DNA of 64,000 nt from Flavobacterium sp. (lineage in GTDB: Bacteria > Bacteroidota > Bacteroidia > Flavobacteriales > Flavobacteriaceae), in contig NZ_JAIXWA010000072.1 in the NCBI RefSeq assembly GCF_027482425.1, forward strand, positions 1-64,000, written 5' to 3'. This document shows positions 43,314 to 52,446 of the stretch, in pieces (position 1 is the stretch's first letter; each line of letters starts with the position of its first letter). A model generated the notes under the pieces. It was not told where the DNA came from, searched no databases, and saw only the letters and a list, made by a program, of their open reading frames with translations. Position numbers and translations under genes: made by a program.

Positions 43314-44783
43314 TTATGCTTTTTGTTTGTATGCGGCCAAGGTAGCATACTTTTCTACTTTGTAAATTTTTTCTATTTGCGTGAAAACGCGATCGCGGAA
43401 AGCAAATCCCAATACGCCAGCACCCGCCACCAAAAGCGCTCCTAAATCGGAAGAATGGGTATAATAACCCAACGAATACAATCCCATAGGAAGCAACATT
43501 TTGGGTAACGAAATCAACATTGTCTTCGCATTGAAGGCTTGTTTATTGCCAAACGCTTGTTTGCTCGTTGTCAAATCTATCGGGGTTTTAACATACGCAC
43601 CGCCCAACATGACCAAATGCGAATTGAATCCCATATTGAAAATCGCACCTACAATAATCATTTTGTAGACGTCCCAGCCGAAATACAAATAAAAAGAAGC
43701 AATCAACGTAGAGACAAACGTTGCCAACACCATCAACCACCATTTTGACATCAAATAATCGCGGTACTGAATGTTTTGACTCATCATCAACGGATAATAA
43801 GCACTGTCCCAACTCGGAATAAATTGGCCAAACACAAACAAAAATCCCCCTGTACAAAAGATTGCCGCAAACATTTGCATCGGCGCCGATTGGTAGACCT
43901 CAATCGAATTGGTATAAAACAACAACCCATAGGCAATAAACAACACGCTCATCACCAAGGTTGTTTTGGAACGCTTGTTTCGCTTGAGCAAACGAATATC
44001 ATTTTTCAAAAACGTCCCCAAGGTGCCAAACTGGTTCAACCACGATAAATTTTCGGTTTGCGCAATTTCAGCTTTCGAAGCCAACTTCTCGTCCAAATGC
44101 ATGTGTCCCGCAAAATAACGGTACGTGGCATAATACAAAAAAGCTAAAAGCACAACGGGTACAAGCGCTGCAACAGGGGTGTCAAAAAGCGCTTGAAACC
44201 ACGGATAGGTGTACAGTGTAATGTCAAACCAACCATAGTATTGAGACGCTCCTAAAAACAACACCAATCCCGCCATCGGATAAAAAACAGCATCCTTGTT
44301 GTTGAGTAAAATATTGGTAAAATTACAGCTATAAATCAATGCGCTAATGCCCAACCACCAGGCCAACGTCGACCCAATGGGCTCGCCTTTGTAAAGCATC
44401 ATCACCGTAAAAGGAAGCAGAAAAAAAGCGTGAATGATATTGAAAAACGAAAACCATGTTTTTCCCAACAAAAAGTGAATTACCGTACTTTTTTTGAGCG
44501 GCATCACCAACAACGGCCGAATATTCATCACGGGCATTTTTTGCATAAAATACCGTATAAACAAATCGGCCGTCAAATAATAAATCATAATGCGATTAAT
44601 GGTTTGCACCGGATTGTACCCTTGCTCTTTCAATATCGGATAGACGGCCAATCCAAGAATCGAAAAGCAAACAATAAAGTACAACGCCCCCAAAGCCATC
44701 AAAATCTTTAAGGCGAGGTTGGTTTGAAACGAAGCCGAACGGGCAAACGATTTCCATTCCAACGAAAGAAAACGACGTATCAT
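43314..44783 (-). CDS. DUF5687 ABC permease
   Basis: About 489 residues from the ATG of MIRRFLSLEWKSF; the frame extends six codons further. About 11 to 12 predicted transmembrane helices (for example ALKILMALGALYFIVCFSIL, FAAIFCTGGFLFVFGQFIP) with the N-terminal LSLEWKSFARSASF segment that typifies DUF5687, the membrane partner of an ABC ATPase in Flavobacteria. It is cotranscribed with the ATPase gene. Export of an unknown substrate is the best reading. Confidence 0.85.
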   Translation of the reverse strand: MIRRFLSLEWKSFARSASFQTNLALKILMALGALYFIVCFSILGLAVYPILKEQGYNPVQTINRIMIYYLTADLFIRYFMQKMPVMNIRPLLVMPLKKSTVIHFLLGKTWFSFFNIIHAFFLLPFTVMMLYKGEPIGSTLAWWLGISALIYSCNFTNILLNNKDAVFYPMAGLVLFLGASQYYGWFDITLYTYPWFQALFDTPVAALVPVVLLAFLYYATYRYFAGHMHLDEKLASKAEIAQTENLSWLNQFGTLGTFLKNDIRLLKRNKRSKTTLVMSVLFIAYGLLFYTNSIEVYQSAPMQMFAAIFCTGGFLFVFGQFIPSWDSAYYPLMMSQNIQYRDYLMSKWWLMVLATFVSTLIASFYLYFGWDVYKMIIVGAIFNMGFNSHLVMLGGAYVKTPIDLTTSKQAFGNKQAFNAKTMLISLPKMLLPMGLYSLGYYTHSSDLGALLVAGAGVLGFAFRDRVFTQIEKIYKVEKYATLAAYKQKA

Positions 44784-44834
44784 AGGTTTTAAATTTTTCA
44801 ATTAGTGAACAAGATAATGATTTTGTTACAATCG

Positions 44835-44968
44835 GGGCGGTCCGGCAAATGAACTGTTTACTACAATCGGTCTTGTTATTGCCGTCGGGTGTTCCGCTGC
44901 AAGTCCGCACTCATTCTTCGCTTGCGGGCTTTCCACTGCACCCCCTACCGCAAATTTGTGCCCCAAAT
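44835..44968 (-). repeat. GC-rich intergenic repeat, copy C
   Basis: On the minus strand: GGGGCACAAATTTGCGGTAG, then GGGTGCAGTGGAAAGCCCGC, then ACTTGCAGCGGAACACCCGA, ending near GGACCGCCCCG. The two cores (TGCAGYGGAAMRCCC) are 42 bases apart, as in copy A. It fills the middle of the 262-base gap between divergent genes; nothing else coding was seen in this gap. Confidence 0.7.
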
Positions 44969-45021
44969 AACATCCAACAAACATCGGCCATTTCAACCCC
45001 AAACATTTAAAGGAGTCTTCG

Positions 45022-45029
45022 TACCTTTG
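45022..45029 (+). promoter_or_regulatory. Putative promoter of the PaaE-like reductase, -7 element
   Basis: TACCTTTG, exact consensus, 16 bases before the ATG at 45046. No clear TTTG at -33 spacing. Confidence 0.5.
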
Positions 45030-45045
45030 CCAAAATTTTAAAGCT

Positions 45046-46092
45046 ATGTCTACTTTTTATAAACTCTTGATAAAAGATGTGCGTCGCGAGACCGAACAAT
45101 CCGTTTCGTTGGCCTTTCAAATTCCTGTCGAATTACAAGCGGCTTATACGTTTGTAGCCGGGCAATATGTAACCTTAAAACTCACCTTAGACGGACAAGA
45201 AATTCGTCGCGCCTATTCCATTTGTGCCTCGCCCAAAAGCGGAGAACTGCGCATCGCTGTAAAAGCAGTTAAATTTGGACTTTTTTCTTCCTTTGCTAAC
45301 CGAAATTTAAGACCCGGTGATGTCCTTGAAGTGGGCGTTCCCGAGGGAAAATTTACCTTCGAACCCCAAGCCGATCGGCAACGTAACTATGCTGGATTTG
45401 CTGCCGGTAGCGGCATCACTCCCGTGCTCTCCATCCTTAAATCGGTTTTGGAAAGCGAACCCCAAAGTACGTTCGTCTTGGTCTATGGGAATAAATCGGT
45501 GGCCGAAACTATTTTTCACCACGAATTGCACGAACTGCAACAACAGTATGTGGGTCGCTTTTTTGTGCACTATGTCTTTAGTCAAACCCATGAAAGCGAA
45601 TTGTTTGGCCGTATTGATAAATCCGTTGTCAATTTTGTATTGAACAACAAGCACAAGGAAAAAGAATTTGATAAATTCTATTTGTGTGGCCCCGAGGAAA
45701 TGATTACTACCGTTTCCAATACCTTGAAAGAGCACAACATCCCTGAAAAAGCAATTAAATTTGAATTGTTTACATCCTCCAATCAAAGTGGTGCCGCGCC
45801 CACAGGAGAAGGACATACAGCGATTACACTCCAAGTCGATGGCGAAGAAACCGCCTTTGAAATGAGCCAAAAACAAACCATTTTGGAAGCCGCTTTAAAA
45901 CAAGGAATCGACGCACCTTATTCCTGTCAAGGGGGAATTTGCAGCAGTTGTCTCGCGCGAGTGACCAGCGGTGCAGCAACCATGAAGAAAAATGCCATTC
46001 TCACCGACAGTGAAATCGCCGAGGGATTAATCCTAACCTGCCAAGCGCATCCGACCACGCCCGAAATTTACGTCGACTTTGATGATGTGTAA
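45046..46092 (+). CDS. FNR/PaaE-like flavin-2Fe-2S oxidoreductase
   Basis: 348 residues. Three domains in order: FAD-binding barrel (about 1-105) with RAYSICASP; NAD(P)-binding domain (about 106-230) with GSGITPVLSILK and YLCGPEEMI; C-terminal plant-type [2Fe-2S] ferredoxin domain (about 255-348) with ligands in CQGGICSSC and LTCQAHP (C-x4-C-x2-C plus one). This moves electrons from NAD(P)H to a partner oxygenase or similar enzyme. It resembles PaaE, but no paaABCD genes are nearby, so phenylacetate breakdown is not supported. Probably monocistronic. Confidence 0.9.
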   Translation: MSTFYKLLIKDVRRETEQSVSLAFQIPVELQAAYTFVAGQYVTLKLTLDGQEIRRAYSICASPKSGELRIAVKAVKFGLFSSFANRNLRPGDVLEVGVPEGKFTFEPQADRQRNYAGFAAGSGITPVLSILKSVLESEPQSTFVLVYGNKSVAETIFHHELHELQQQYVGRFFVHYVFSQTHESELFGRIDKSVVNFVLNNKHKEKEFDKFYLCGPEEMITTVSNTLKEHNIPEKAIKFELFTSSNQSGAAPTGEGHTAITLQVDGEETAFEMSQKQTILEAALKQGIDAPYSCQGGICSSCLARVTSGAATMKKNAILTDSEIAEGLILTCQAHPTTPEIYVDFDDV

Positions 46093-46119
46093 AAAAGGAG
46101 ATAAAGCGTTATAAAGCTC

Positions 46120-47157
46120 CTACGATACAATACTGTAAATCTTTTGAAGAATTTGTTGCGGTGTTATGGTGCGCATGGCTTGCTCATAGCCCGCAACTTT
46201 TTTATTGCCATAAATGGAGGTAGGCAAAAACGGATATTGGGAACGATCGGCGGTGAGACAATAGGCCAACGGTTGTCCATACGGCGCAAATCCCGCATAC
46301 GGATGGGTTGCGCCCCATATTGTTATTGTTTTTACGCCATATAATGACGCCAAATGCGCATTCCCACTGTCCATCGAAACCATAAGATCTAAGTTGGCAA
46401 TAAGTTCCAACTCGTGTTCAAAGGAAATTTTATTGGCCATATTCTTAATATTCTCTCCCAAAGAAGTAAGCGTATCCAAAAGTTCCGACTCGCGACGACC
46501 GCCACCCAATAAGAAAATGCGATAGGGCCCTTTCGCCAAATCAGCAACGACCTCTTGCAGCAAATCCATCGGATACACTTTGGCCGAATGCTGTGCAAAA
46601 GGAGCAATCCCAATCCACAATTGTTGCTTGGGGCCGGTTTGCTCCACAACACTAGGAGACAACACTTCTTTGGGAAGGTAGTATGGCTTATCGAAAGGAA
46701 AAGTATACCCCAATTTTTGAAGGGTTTCGACATGTCTAACCGTCATCGGCTTGAGCGGCGCAATGGTTTTTTCCTCAAGTCGGGTCAACTGCTTTTTTTC
46801 CAAACGCCCTTTGTCGGTATATGCTGTTTTTTTACCGCTTAATGCAAAAAGAAAGCGCAGTATTTTTGAACGCAATACATTGTGAAAATCGGCGATTTCA
46901 GTTACACCCAGCGCTTTCAATTCGCGGTACAAACGAAAAATGCCCCACAATCCTTTATGTTGATGACGGGTATGAACCGAAACAAAATGAATTTGAGGAA
47001 TCTGTAAAAAAATAGGTTTAAAAAAAGCACGGGAAACGACCGTTATTTTTACATCAGGATTATGATGCATGAAGGCCAAAATAACCGGCACCGTCATCGC
47101 AACATCCCCCATGGCTGAGAGGCGAATAAACGCAATATGTCGTGTTTTTTGCGCCAA
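46120..47157 (-). CDS. Glycosyltransferase family 9 (heptosyltransferase-like), TTG start
   Basis: 345 residues of the ADP-heptose:LPS heptosyltransferase family, which builds LPS inner core at the cytoplasmic face. N terminus HIAFIRLSAMGDVAMTVPVI has the SAMGD loop; the C-terminal donor domain shows MVSMDSGNAHLASLYGVKTITIWGATHP in pieces (SMDSGNAHLAS, WGATHPYAGF). The start is TTG at 47157, immediately after the TAA of the upstream DUF4254 gene, so the pair is coupled. Confidence 0.9.
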   Translation of the reverse strand: MAQKTRHIAFIRLSAMGDVAMTVPVILAFMHHNPDVKITVVSRAFFKPIFLQIPQIHFVSVHTRHQHKGLWGIFRLYRELKALGVTEIADFHNVLRSKILRFLFALSGKKTAYTDKGRLEKKQLTRLEEKTIAPLKPMTVRHVETLQKLGYTFPFDKPYYLPKEVLSPSVVEQTGPKQQLWIGIAPFAQHSAKVYPMDLLQEVVADLAKGPYRIFLLGGGRRESELLDTLTSLGENIKNMANKISFEHELELIANLDLMVSMDSGNAHLASLYGVKTITIWGATHPYAGFAPYGQPLAYCLTADRSQYPFLPTSIYGNKKVAGYEQAMRTITPQQILQKIYSIVS

Positions 47158-47763
47158 TTATTTTTTTTGCTGATACAAAACCGGATTCAAATCCTCGTCG
47201 TTATACATTTTCATCTGTTTGTAGACTTTCATGTACTTGTCGCCATTTTCAATATCGGTCAACAACTCACTTATAGAAGTAAACATATCGTTCTTTTGAT
47301 CCAAAAGTACATTCAGTTTTTCCTGGCATTTGGCACGGTGCTCGTCGGATGCATCAGGTCGTGTTGCTTCCTCGTGCATGTGGTAAATTTTCAAAGCCAA
47401 AATAGACAAGCGGTCGATAGCCCACGCAGGACTCTCGGTATTGATTTTGGCATTGGGCTTCACTGTAACGCCACTGTATTTTTGTAGAAAATAACTGTCA
47501 ATATATTCTACCATATCCGTGCGTACCTGATTGGAAGCGTCTATTTTACGCTTTAAATCCAAAGCCGCAACAGGGTCAATTTGCGGATCCCGAATAATGT
47601 CTTCATAATGCCACTGCACGGTATCAACCCAGTTTTTGGCGTACAATAAATACGCGATACTTCCCTTTTCATAAGGATTCAACGTCGGTTGATATACATC
47701 ATTGATAACATGATAATCACGAATACATTGTTCAAAAATAGGAAAAGCAAATTCAGCAAACAT
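47158..47763 (-). CDS. DUF4254 protein
   Basis: 201 residues, soluble and mostly helical, no signal peptide. Segments such as FEQCIRDYHVINDVYQPTLN, WVDTVQWHYEDIIRDP and AWAIDRLSILALKIYHM match the DUF4254 family that accompanies GT9 glycosyltransferases in Bacteroidota. The function is not established; conserved His/Glu/Asp residues (for example HYEDIIRD, HMHEEA-like) hint at a metal site. It directly abuts the GT9 gene. Confidence 0.8.
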   Translation of the reverse strand: MFAEFAFPIFEQCIRDYHVINDVYQPTLNPYEKGSIAYLLYAKNWVDTVQWHYEDIIRDPQIDPVAALDLKRKIDASNQVRTDMVEYIDSYFLQKYSGVTVKPNAKINTESPAWAIDRLSILALKIYHMHEEATRPDASDEHRAKCQEKLNVLLDQKNDMFTSISELLTDIENGDKYMKVYKQMKMYNDEDLNPVLYQQKK

Positions 47764-47779
47764 AGGTGTCGTTTTTTTG

Positions 47780-47787
47780 CAAAGATA
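47780..47787 (-). promoter_or_regulatory. Putative promoter of the DUF4254-GT9 operon, -7 element
   Basis: TATCTTTG on the minus strand, exact TAnnTTTG, 16 bases before the DUF4254 ATG. Confidence 0.5.
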
Positions 47788-47826
47788 GTTTTTATCCCGT
47801 TACTTTGACAGACAAAATCCGCGCGC

Positions 47827-48480
47827 ATGCACATCCACTACATCTCCGAACAAAACAGTATTTTGAATCATTTTTTGGCGCAAATACGGGATATTTCTAT
47901 TCAAAAAGACAGCATGCGTTTTCGAAAAAATATCGAACGTATCGGTGAAATTATGGCGTATGAATTGAGTAAAACGTTGGATTACATACCGGTGGCGGTA
48001 CAAACACCGTTGGGCATCAAACAGACTACAACACTAGCCGATCACGTGGTTTTATGTTCGATTTTGCGTGCGGGACTGGCACTACATCAAGGGTTTATGA
48101 ATTTTTTTGATGAGGCTGAAAACGGATTTGTGTCGGCGTATCGTCATCATTACAACCAAGATGATGCGTTTGAAATTTTGGTCGAATACCAAGCGGCCCC
48201 GTCATTTCAAGACAAAAATTTAATCTTAATTGACCCCATGTTGGCTACGGGACAATCCATTGTGGCCGTATTAAACCAACTTCATTTGGAACAAAAACCA
48301 AAAGAAATTCACATTGCCGTAGTGATTGCGGCTCCCGAGGGAATTGCTTATTTAGAAGAACATTTACCGAAAGAATGTCACCTTTGGGTAGCGGCCTTGG
48401 ACGAGCGATTGAATGAAAAAAACTATATCATTCCCGGATTGGGCGACGCAGGTGATTTGGCCTACGGAAGTAAATTATAA
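47827..48480 (+). CDS. upp: Uracil phosphoribosyltransferase
   Basis: 217 residues. Salvages uracil with PRPP to form UMP. The PRPP loop is IDPMLATGQSI (about 138-148), and the uracil-binding C terminus PGLGDAGDLAYGS is intact. N-terminal IRDISIQKDSMRFRKNIERI fits the family. Its last six bases overlap the end of the convergent DUF6427 gene. Confidence 0.96.
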   Translation: MHIHYISEQNSILNHFLAQIRDISIQKDSMRFRKNIERIGEIMAYELSKTLDYIPVAVQTPLGIKQTTTLADHVVLCSILRAGLALHQGFMNFFDEAENGFVSAYRHHYNQDDAFEILVEYQAAPSFQDKNLILIDPMLATGQSIVAVLNQLHLEQKPKEIHIAVVIAAPEGIAYLEEHLPKECHLWVAALDERLNEKNYIIPGLGDAGDLAYGSKL

Positions 48481-49404
48481 CTGACTAAAAAACGCAAACA
48501 ATCCACAGGCTAAGGTGATCCACAAGATTAACTCTTGCTGCAATTTGTTGGTGCTATTTTCAATCATTAACGTAGCTGAAACCGCCAATGGGAAAAACAT
48601 AAAAACCAACAAATCATTGCTTTTTGGAATAGAAATCGCAAAAAGAAAGCCGCCCAAAACCAGTGCAAAAAGTAATTTCTTGTAAGAAGCTTGAAGGTTT
48701 AAAGGGCGATTGGTCACCGTTAAAGCCGCGGGAATAAAAAAGAAAATGATGGCAACGACAAACATGGAAAAGGCAATGTGCGCGTTTTGTCCCGAAAAAT
48801 AATCCAAAGAATACCCTGTTTTCTCAAGAGCTAGATAGTCGCTCAAAGCCCCTAAATCAAAAAACAAGGAGCAAGCAATTCCGATAATGCCAAAAATAAA
48901 AAAGGCAACAAAAGGAATCAACCAATTGCGGTAATCACGAGAAACGTGAAAAATAATCGAAACATAAACCAATACGACGAAAAGAAGCGCCCAAAATTGG
49001 AATAAACTCGCAATAAAAATCCACAAACAAGCATCAAATATTTTCTCCTTAGGCGCTTTTAACGTTTGCAATGAAATCAACCGCCGTAATGCCAACAGCA
49101 CAAAAAAATTAGCCAACATCAACCGCACATTATTCCACAATTCAGGAAAAAAAAGGAGAAAAAGGAGAAAAAAGTACAAGGTATACGAACTGTCTTTGGT
49201 CAGTACATTCTTTTTTACAATAAAATTGACCAAAAACAACGAAGCAAAAAGTAAGAACAGGATAAGTCCTTTTTGAAAGTATTCAATCCAACCCAAGCCT
49301 GAAAATCCCACATGAATTTGGTATAAAAAATAAAACCCTAACGTAGCCAAAACAATCAAGCTATAATTTATGGGTGTAGATTTCTTAAAAATTGTTGTTA
49401 TCAT
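48475..49404 (-). CDS. DUF6427 multi-pass membrane protein
   Basis: 309 residues with about nine predicted transmembrane helices (YSLIVLATLGFYFLYQI, GLILFLLFASLFLVNFIV, and others) and the N terminus MITTIFKKSTPINYSLI seen in this flavobacterial family. Function unknown. Convergent with upp and divergent from a DUF6341 gene; the three and purD form a tightly packed cluster. Confidence 0.8.
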   Translation of the reverse strand: MITTIFKKSTPINYSLIVLATLGFYFLYQIHVGFSGLGWIEYFQKGLILFLLFASLFLVNFIVKKNVLTKDSSYTLYFFLLFLLFFPELWNNVRLMLANFFVLLALRRLISLQTLKAPKEKIFDACLWIFIASLFQFWALLFVVLVYVSIIFHVSRDYRNWLIPFVAFFIFGIIGIACSLFFDLGALSDYLALEKTGYSLDYFSGQNAHIAFSMFVVAIIFFFIPAALTVTNRPLNLQASYKKLLFALVLGGFLFAISIPKSNDLLVFMFFPLAVSATLMIENSTNKLQQELILWITLACGLFAFFSQL

Positions 49405-49416
49405 GCGGATATTTTA

Positions 49417-49424
49417 TACTTTTG
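49417..49424 (+). promoter_or_regulatory. Putative promoter of the DUF6341 gene, -7 element
   Basis: TACTTTTG, exact TAnnTTTG, 29 bases before the ATG at 49454; GTTG lies at 49394-49397, 19 bases upstream, a possible -33. Confidence 0.55.
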
Positions 49425-49453
49425 TGCTTGTAAATATAACACTTGATTTAAAA

Positions 49454-49693
49454 ATGAAAGCATTTTTTGAAGCTATACAGTCGCTATTTGTCGATTTCCT
49501 TTTTTTACCTCTTGATGCATTACGTCAATTGGAATTAGAAGGCTATTGGGGTTGGTGGGGTGCCAATTTCTTAAATTGGATTGGTATCATCATTTGTGGA
49601 TACTATGTAGTTTACTGGTGTAAACAATTACAGATTCATCAAGATAATAACGAAGAAAACCAAGATACAACGGCGCATTCGTTCTTAAAATAA
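49454..49693 (+). CDS. DUF6341 small membrane protein
   Basis: 79 residues from the ATG of MKAFFEAIQSLF; the frame opens earlier but over the promoter. One clear transmembrane helix (FLNWIGIIICGYYVVYWCKQL) preceded by a Trp/Gly-rich stretch (EGYWGWWGAN) and a hydrophobic amphipathic segment. The acidic Asn-rich tail (NNEENQDTT) is cytoplasmic or periplasmic. Family function unknown. Overlaps the purD 3' end by nine bases. Confidence 0.75.
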   Translation: MKAFFEAIQSLFVDFLFLPLDALRQLELEGYWGWWGANFLNWIGIIICGYYVVYWCKQLQIHQDNNEENQDTTAHSFLK

Positions 49694-50962
49694 GTCGAAT
49701 CCGATATCTTTTCTAAAATACATCTTATCAAAATGTAGTTTCGCTATGTTTTGGTAAGATTTTTTTATGGCCTCTTGGTACGTATCGCCATACGAGGTTA
49801 CCGCCAAAACACGGCCTCCATGGGATACAACTTGTCCCTCTTGTAACAATTTTGTTCCTGCGTGAAACACGATTGAATCGTTGACCTGTTCTAAACCGCT
49901 AATCGTTTTTCCTTTTTCATAATCTTCTGGATAGCCGCCCGAAACCACCATAATTGTCGTAGCACTTCGCGGATCGATTTCAAGGGTAAATTCATCCAAT
50001 TTCTGTTCGGCAACCGCTTTAAATATCGCAACTAAATCCGACTGTAAGCGAGGCATCACCACTTCGGTTTCAGGATCGCCCATGCGAACATTGTATTCAA
50101 TCACAAAAGGATCGTCACCCACTTTGATCAATCCAATAAAAACAAATCCTTTGTATTCAATGTTTTCTTGTTGTAAACCTGCAATCGTGGGTTTTACAAT
50201 GCGGGTCTCCACTTTTTCCATAAAGGCTGCATCGGCAAAAGGCACTGGAGAAACCGCTCCCATTCCCCCGGTATTCAACCCCGTATCGCCCTCTCCTATG
50301 CGTTTGTAGTCTTTGGCAGTGGGTAGCATTTTATAACTTTTTCCATCCGTCAATACAAAACAACTCAACTCAATCCCGCTTAAAAACTCTTCAATAACCA
50401 CTTTTGCACTGGCCGAACCAAACTTGGCGTGTACCAACATATTCCGCAATTCCGTTTTGGCTTCTTCCAAATTCGAGAGAATTAAAACGCCTTTCCCAGC
50501 GGCCAATCCATCAGCTTTCAACACATAGGGCGGTGCGAGGGTTTCCAAAAATGAACATCCTTGTTCAACGGTTGCTGGGGTAAAACTTTCATACCGCGCC
50601 GTGGGAATATGGTGTCGAACTAAAAACTGTTTTGCATATTCTTTACTACCTTCTAGTTGTGCCCCTTCTTTGGAGGGTCCAATCACGGGAATGGCATGCA
50701 ACTGAGAATCATTTTTAAAAAAATCATAGACGCCATTCACCAAAGGATCTTCGGGTCCAACGACCACCATGCCCACTTGGTGCTCCAAACAAAATTGTTT
50801 CACCGCATGAAAATCATTCGGATTTAAATCAACATTCGTGGCAATCGCAGCCGTCCCTGCATTACCAGGCGCTACGAATAATTGTGAACAGTGGGAACTT
50901 TGAAGCATTTTCCAAGCAAGAGCATGTTCTCTCCCACCGGATCCAAGAAGTAAAATTGTCAT
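49685..50962 (-). CDS. purD: Phosphoribosylamine-glycine ligase (GARS)
   Basis: 425 residues, normal length. Joins glycine to 5-phosphoribosylamine with ATP, the second step of de novo purine synthesis. ATP-grasp features: N-terminal LLLGSGGREHALAWK, GPEDPLVNG, KADGLAAGKGV loop, and EYNVRMGDPETEVVMPRL with the metal-binding residues. All look intact. Preceded by a well-formed promoter. Confidence 0.97.
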   Translation of the reverse strand: MTILLLGSGGREHALAWKMLQSSHCSQLFVAPGNAGTAAIATNVDLNPNDFHAVKQFCLEHQVGMVVVGPEDPLVNGVYDFFKNDSQLHAIPVIGPSKEGAQLEGSKEYAKQFLVRHHIPTARYESFTPATVEQGCSFLETLAPPYVLKADGLAAGKGVLILSNLEEAKTELRNMLVHAKFGSASAKVVIEEFLSGIELSCFVLTDGKSYKMLPTAKDYKRIGEGDTGLNTGGMGAVSPVPFADAAFMEKVETRIVKPTIAGLQQENIEYKGFVFIGLIKVGDDPFVIEYNVRMGDPETEVVMPRLQSDLVAIFKAVAEQKLDEFTLEIDPRSATTIMVVSGGYPEDYEKGKTISGLEQVNDSIVFHAGTKLLQEGQVVSHGGRVLAVTSYGDTYQEAIKKSYQNIAKLHFDKMYFRKDIGFDLF

Positions 50963-51009
50963 GTTGTGTTGTGTTATTTCGAAATCAAAAATCGAAAATC
51001 GTTGTGGTG

Positions 51010-51039
51010 CAAAAATAAGGTGTTTTTGACGTTTGCAAA
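51010..51039 (-). promoter_or_regulatory. purD promoter
   Basis: On the minus strand TTTG (51039-51036), 18 bases, then TATTTTTG (51017-51010): both consensus elements at near-ideal spacing, 48 bases before the purD ATG. Confidence 0.75.
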
Positions 51040-51084
51040 AGGCAATCTTTTAAAAAGTTTCGCACAGGCATGCGTTGAATTTAT

Positions 51085-51092
51085 TACATTTG
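51085..51092 (+). promoter_or_regulatory. Putative promoter at the start of the polysaccharide locus, -7 element
   Basis: TACATTTG, exact TAnnTTTG, ending six bases before the ATG at 51099, which suggests a nearly leaderless mRNA. No TTTG at -33 spacing. Confidence 0.5.
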
Positions 51093-51098
51093 AAAAAA

Positions 51099-52418
51099 AT
51101 GAATCGGGTGTTTCGACTGTTTGATTTTTCATTGCAAATTCAAGGTTTTCCTATGAAGGAAGCTAAAAAGAAGTATGCTGAAATTCGAAATCTTTCCTCT
51201 GAAAAATTTGCCGACTACCTGGCAACGCAGCGACAAGCTATCGTAGCGCATCATGTGCAACACAATCCGTTATACCAACAATTGGTGTCCCAAAAAAATA
51301 GTACTGATTGGTCGTCACTGCCTATCATGACTAAAAAACATTTTCAGCAGCCATTAGCCCAGCGGCTTTCCGAAGGTTACACCGTTAAAAATGTGTATGT
51401 TAATAAAACCTCGGGGTCAAGTGGCGATCCGTTTATTTTTGCCAAAGATAAATTTTCCCATGCCCTCACTTGGGCCAATATCATTACGCAGTTTGGGCAG
51501 TTTGGCATAGATTTTAACACCTCGTATCAAGCGCGATTTTATGGTATTCCGCTGGATACCCTAGGGTATGCAAAAGAACGGCTGAAGGATTTCATAAGCG
51601 GTCGGTATCGTTTTCCCATTTTTGATTTGTCCGACAAAGTGCTGGAAGAAGTGCTGGCTACCTTTCGTCGAAAAAAATTTGATAATATCAATGGGTACAC
51701 GAGTTCTATTGTGTTGTTTGCTAAGTTTTTACAACAAAAAAACATTGTGTTAAAAGACGTGTGTCCTACCTTAAAATGTTGTGTGGTTACCTCAGAAATG
51801 TTGTTTCCCGAAGATAAAAGCCTTTTGGAAAAACAATTTGGGATTCCGATTATCAATGAATATGGTGCCTCGGAATTGGATTTGATTGCGTTTCAAAATC
51901 CTGATGGGGAATGGCAAGTAAATGCTGAAACTTTGTTTGTTGAGATTTTGGATGAACAGGATAATCCAGTTCCAAAGGGTCGAGAAGGTCGAGTCGTGAT
52001 TACCTCGTTGTACAACAAAGCCCATCCGTTTATTCGGTATGATATTGGTGACCTAGGTGTTTTGGATGAAAAAAGTACGTTGCAAAAACCCATTCTCAAA
52101 AAACTCATTGGGCGCACCAATGATATAGCGGTATTGCCGAGTGGCAAAAAATCGCCGGGACTTACTTTTTACTATGTGACCAAAAGTATCATTGAAGACG
52201 ATGGAAATGTGCAAGAATTTGTGATAAAACAAACCAAAATAGATACTTTTGAAATCGAATATGTGAGTCGGATTGCCTTGACTGTGCCTCAAATTAAAGC
52301 CATTGAAGAGGCCATTGAAACCTATTTGGAGTCGGGATTGACTTTTCATTTTTCTCGAAAAGAAAAGTTAGAACGCAGTAAAAGTGGAAAATTGAAGCAA
52401 TTTGTTTCCTTGATATAA
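51099..52418 (+). CDS. CapK/phenylacetate-CoA-ligase-like protein
   Basis: 439 residues of the adenylate-forming superfamily branch (CapK) often found in capsule and O-antigen clusters. Motifs: phosphate loop KTSGSSGDPF (about 105-114), INEYGASELD, and RYDIGDLG toward the C terminus. The frame opens at a TTG at 51075, but that TTG precedes the -7 element TACATTTG at 51085, so the ATG is preferred. It probably activates an acid for attachment to a sugar or lipid; the acid is unknown. It opens the polysaccharide locus. Confidence 0.87.
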   Translation: MNRVFRLFDFSLQIQGFPMKEAKKKYAEIRNLSSEKFADYLATQRQAIVAHHVQHNPLYQQLVSQKNSTDWSSLPIMTKKHFQQPLAQRLSEGYTVKNVYVNKTSGSSGDPFIFAKDKFSHALTWANIITQFGQFGIDFNTSYQARFYGIPLDTLGYAKERLKDFISGRYRFPIFDLSDKVLEEVLATFRRKKFDNINGYTSSIVLFAKFLQQKNIVLKDVCPTLKCCVVTSEMLFPEDKSLLEKQFGIPIINEYGASELDLIAFQNPDGEWQVNAETLFVEILDEQDNPVPKGREGRVVITSLYNKAHPFIRYDIGDLGVLDEKSTLQKPILKKLIGRTNDIAVLPSGKKSPGLTFYYVTKSIIEDDGNVQEFVIKQTKIDTFEIEYVSRIALTVPQIKAIEEAIETYLESGLTFHFSRKEKLERSKSGKLKQFVSLI

Positions 52419-52446
52419 ACCAAAATAATTTTTAAATACAACGCCT

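Noticed and set aside
45046-46092. Phenylacetate degradation (PaaE)
   Set aside because: No paaABCD genes nearby; many unrelated oxygenase reductases share this three-domain plan.
51099-52418. True phenylacetate-CoA ligase
   Set aside because: The neighbours are surface-glycan genes and the CapK branch is common in such loci.
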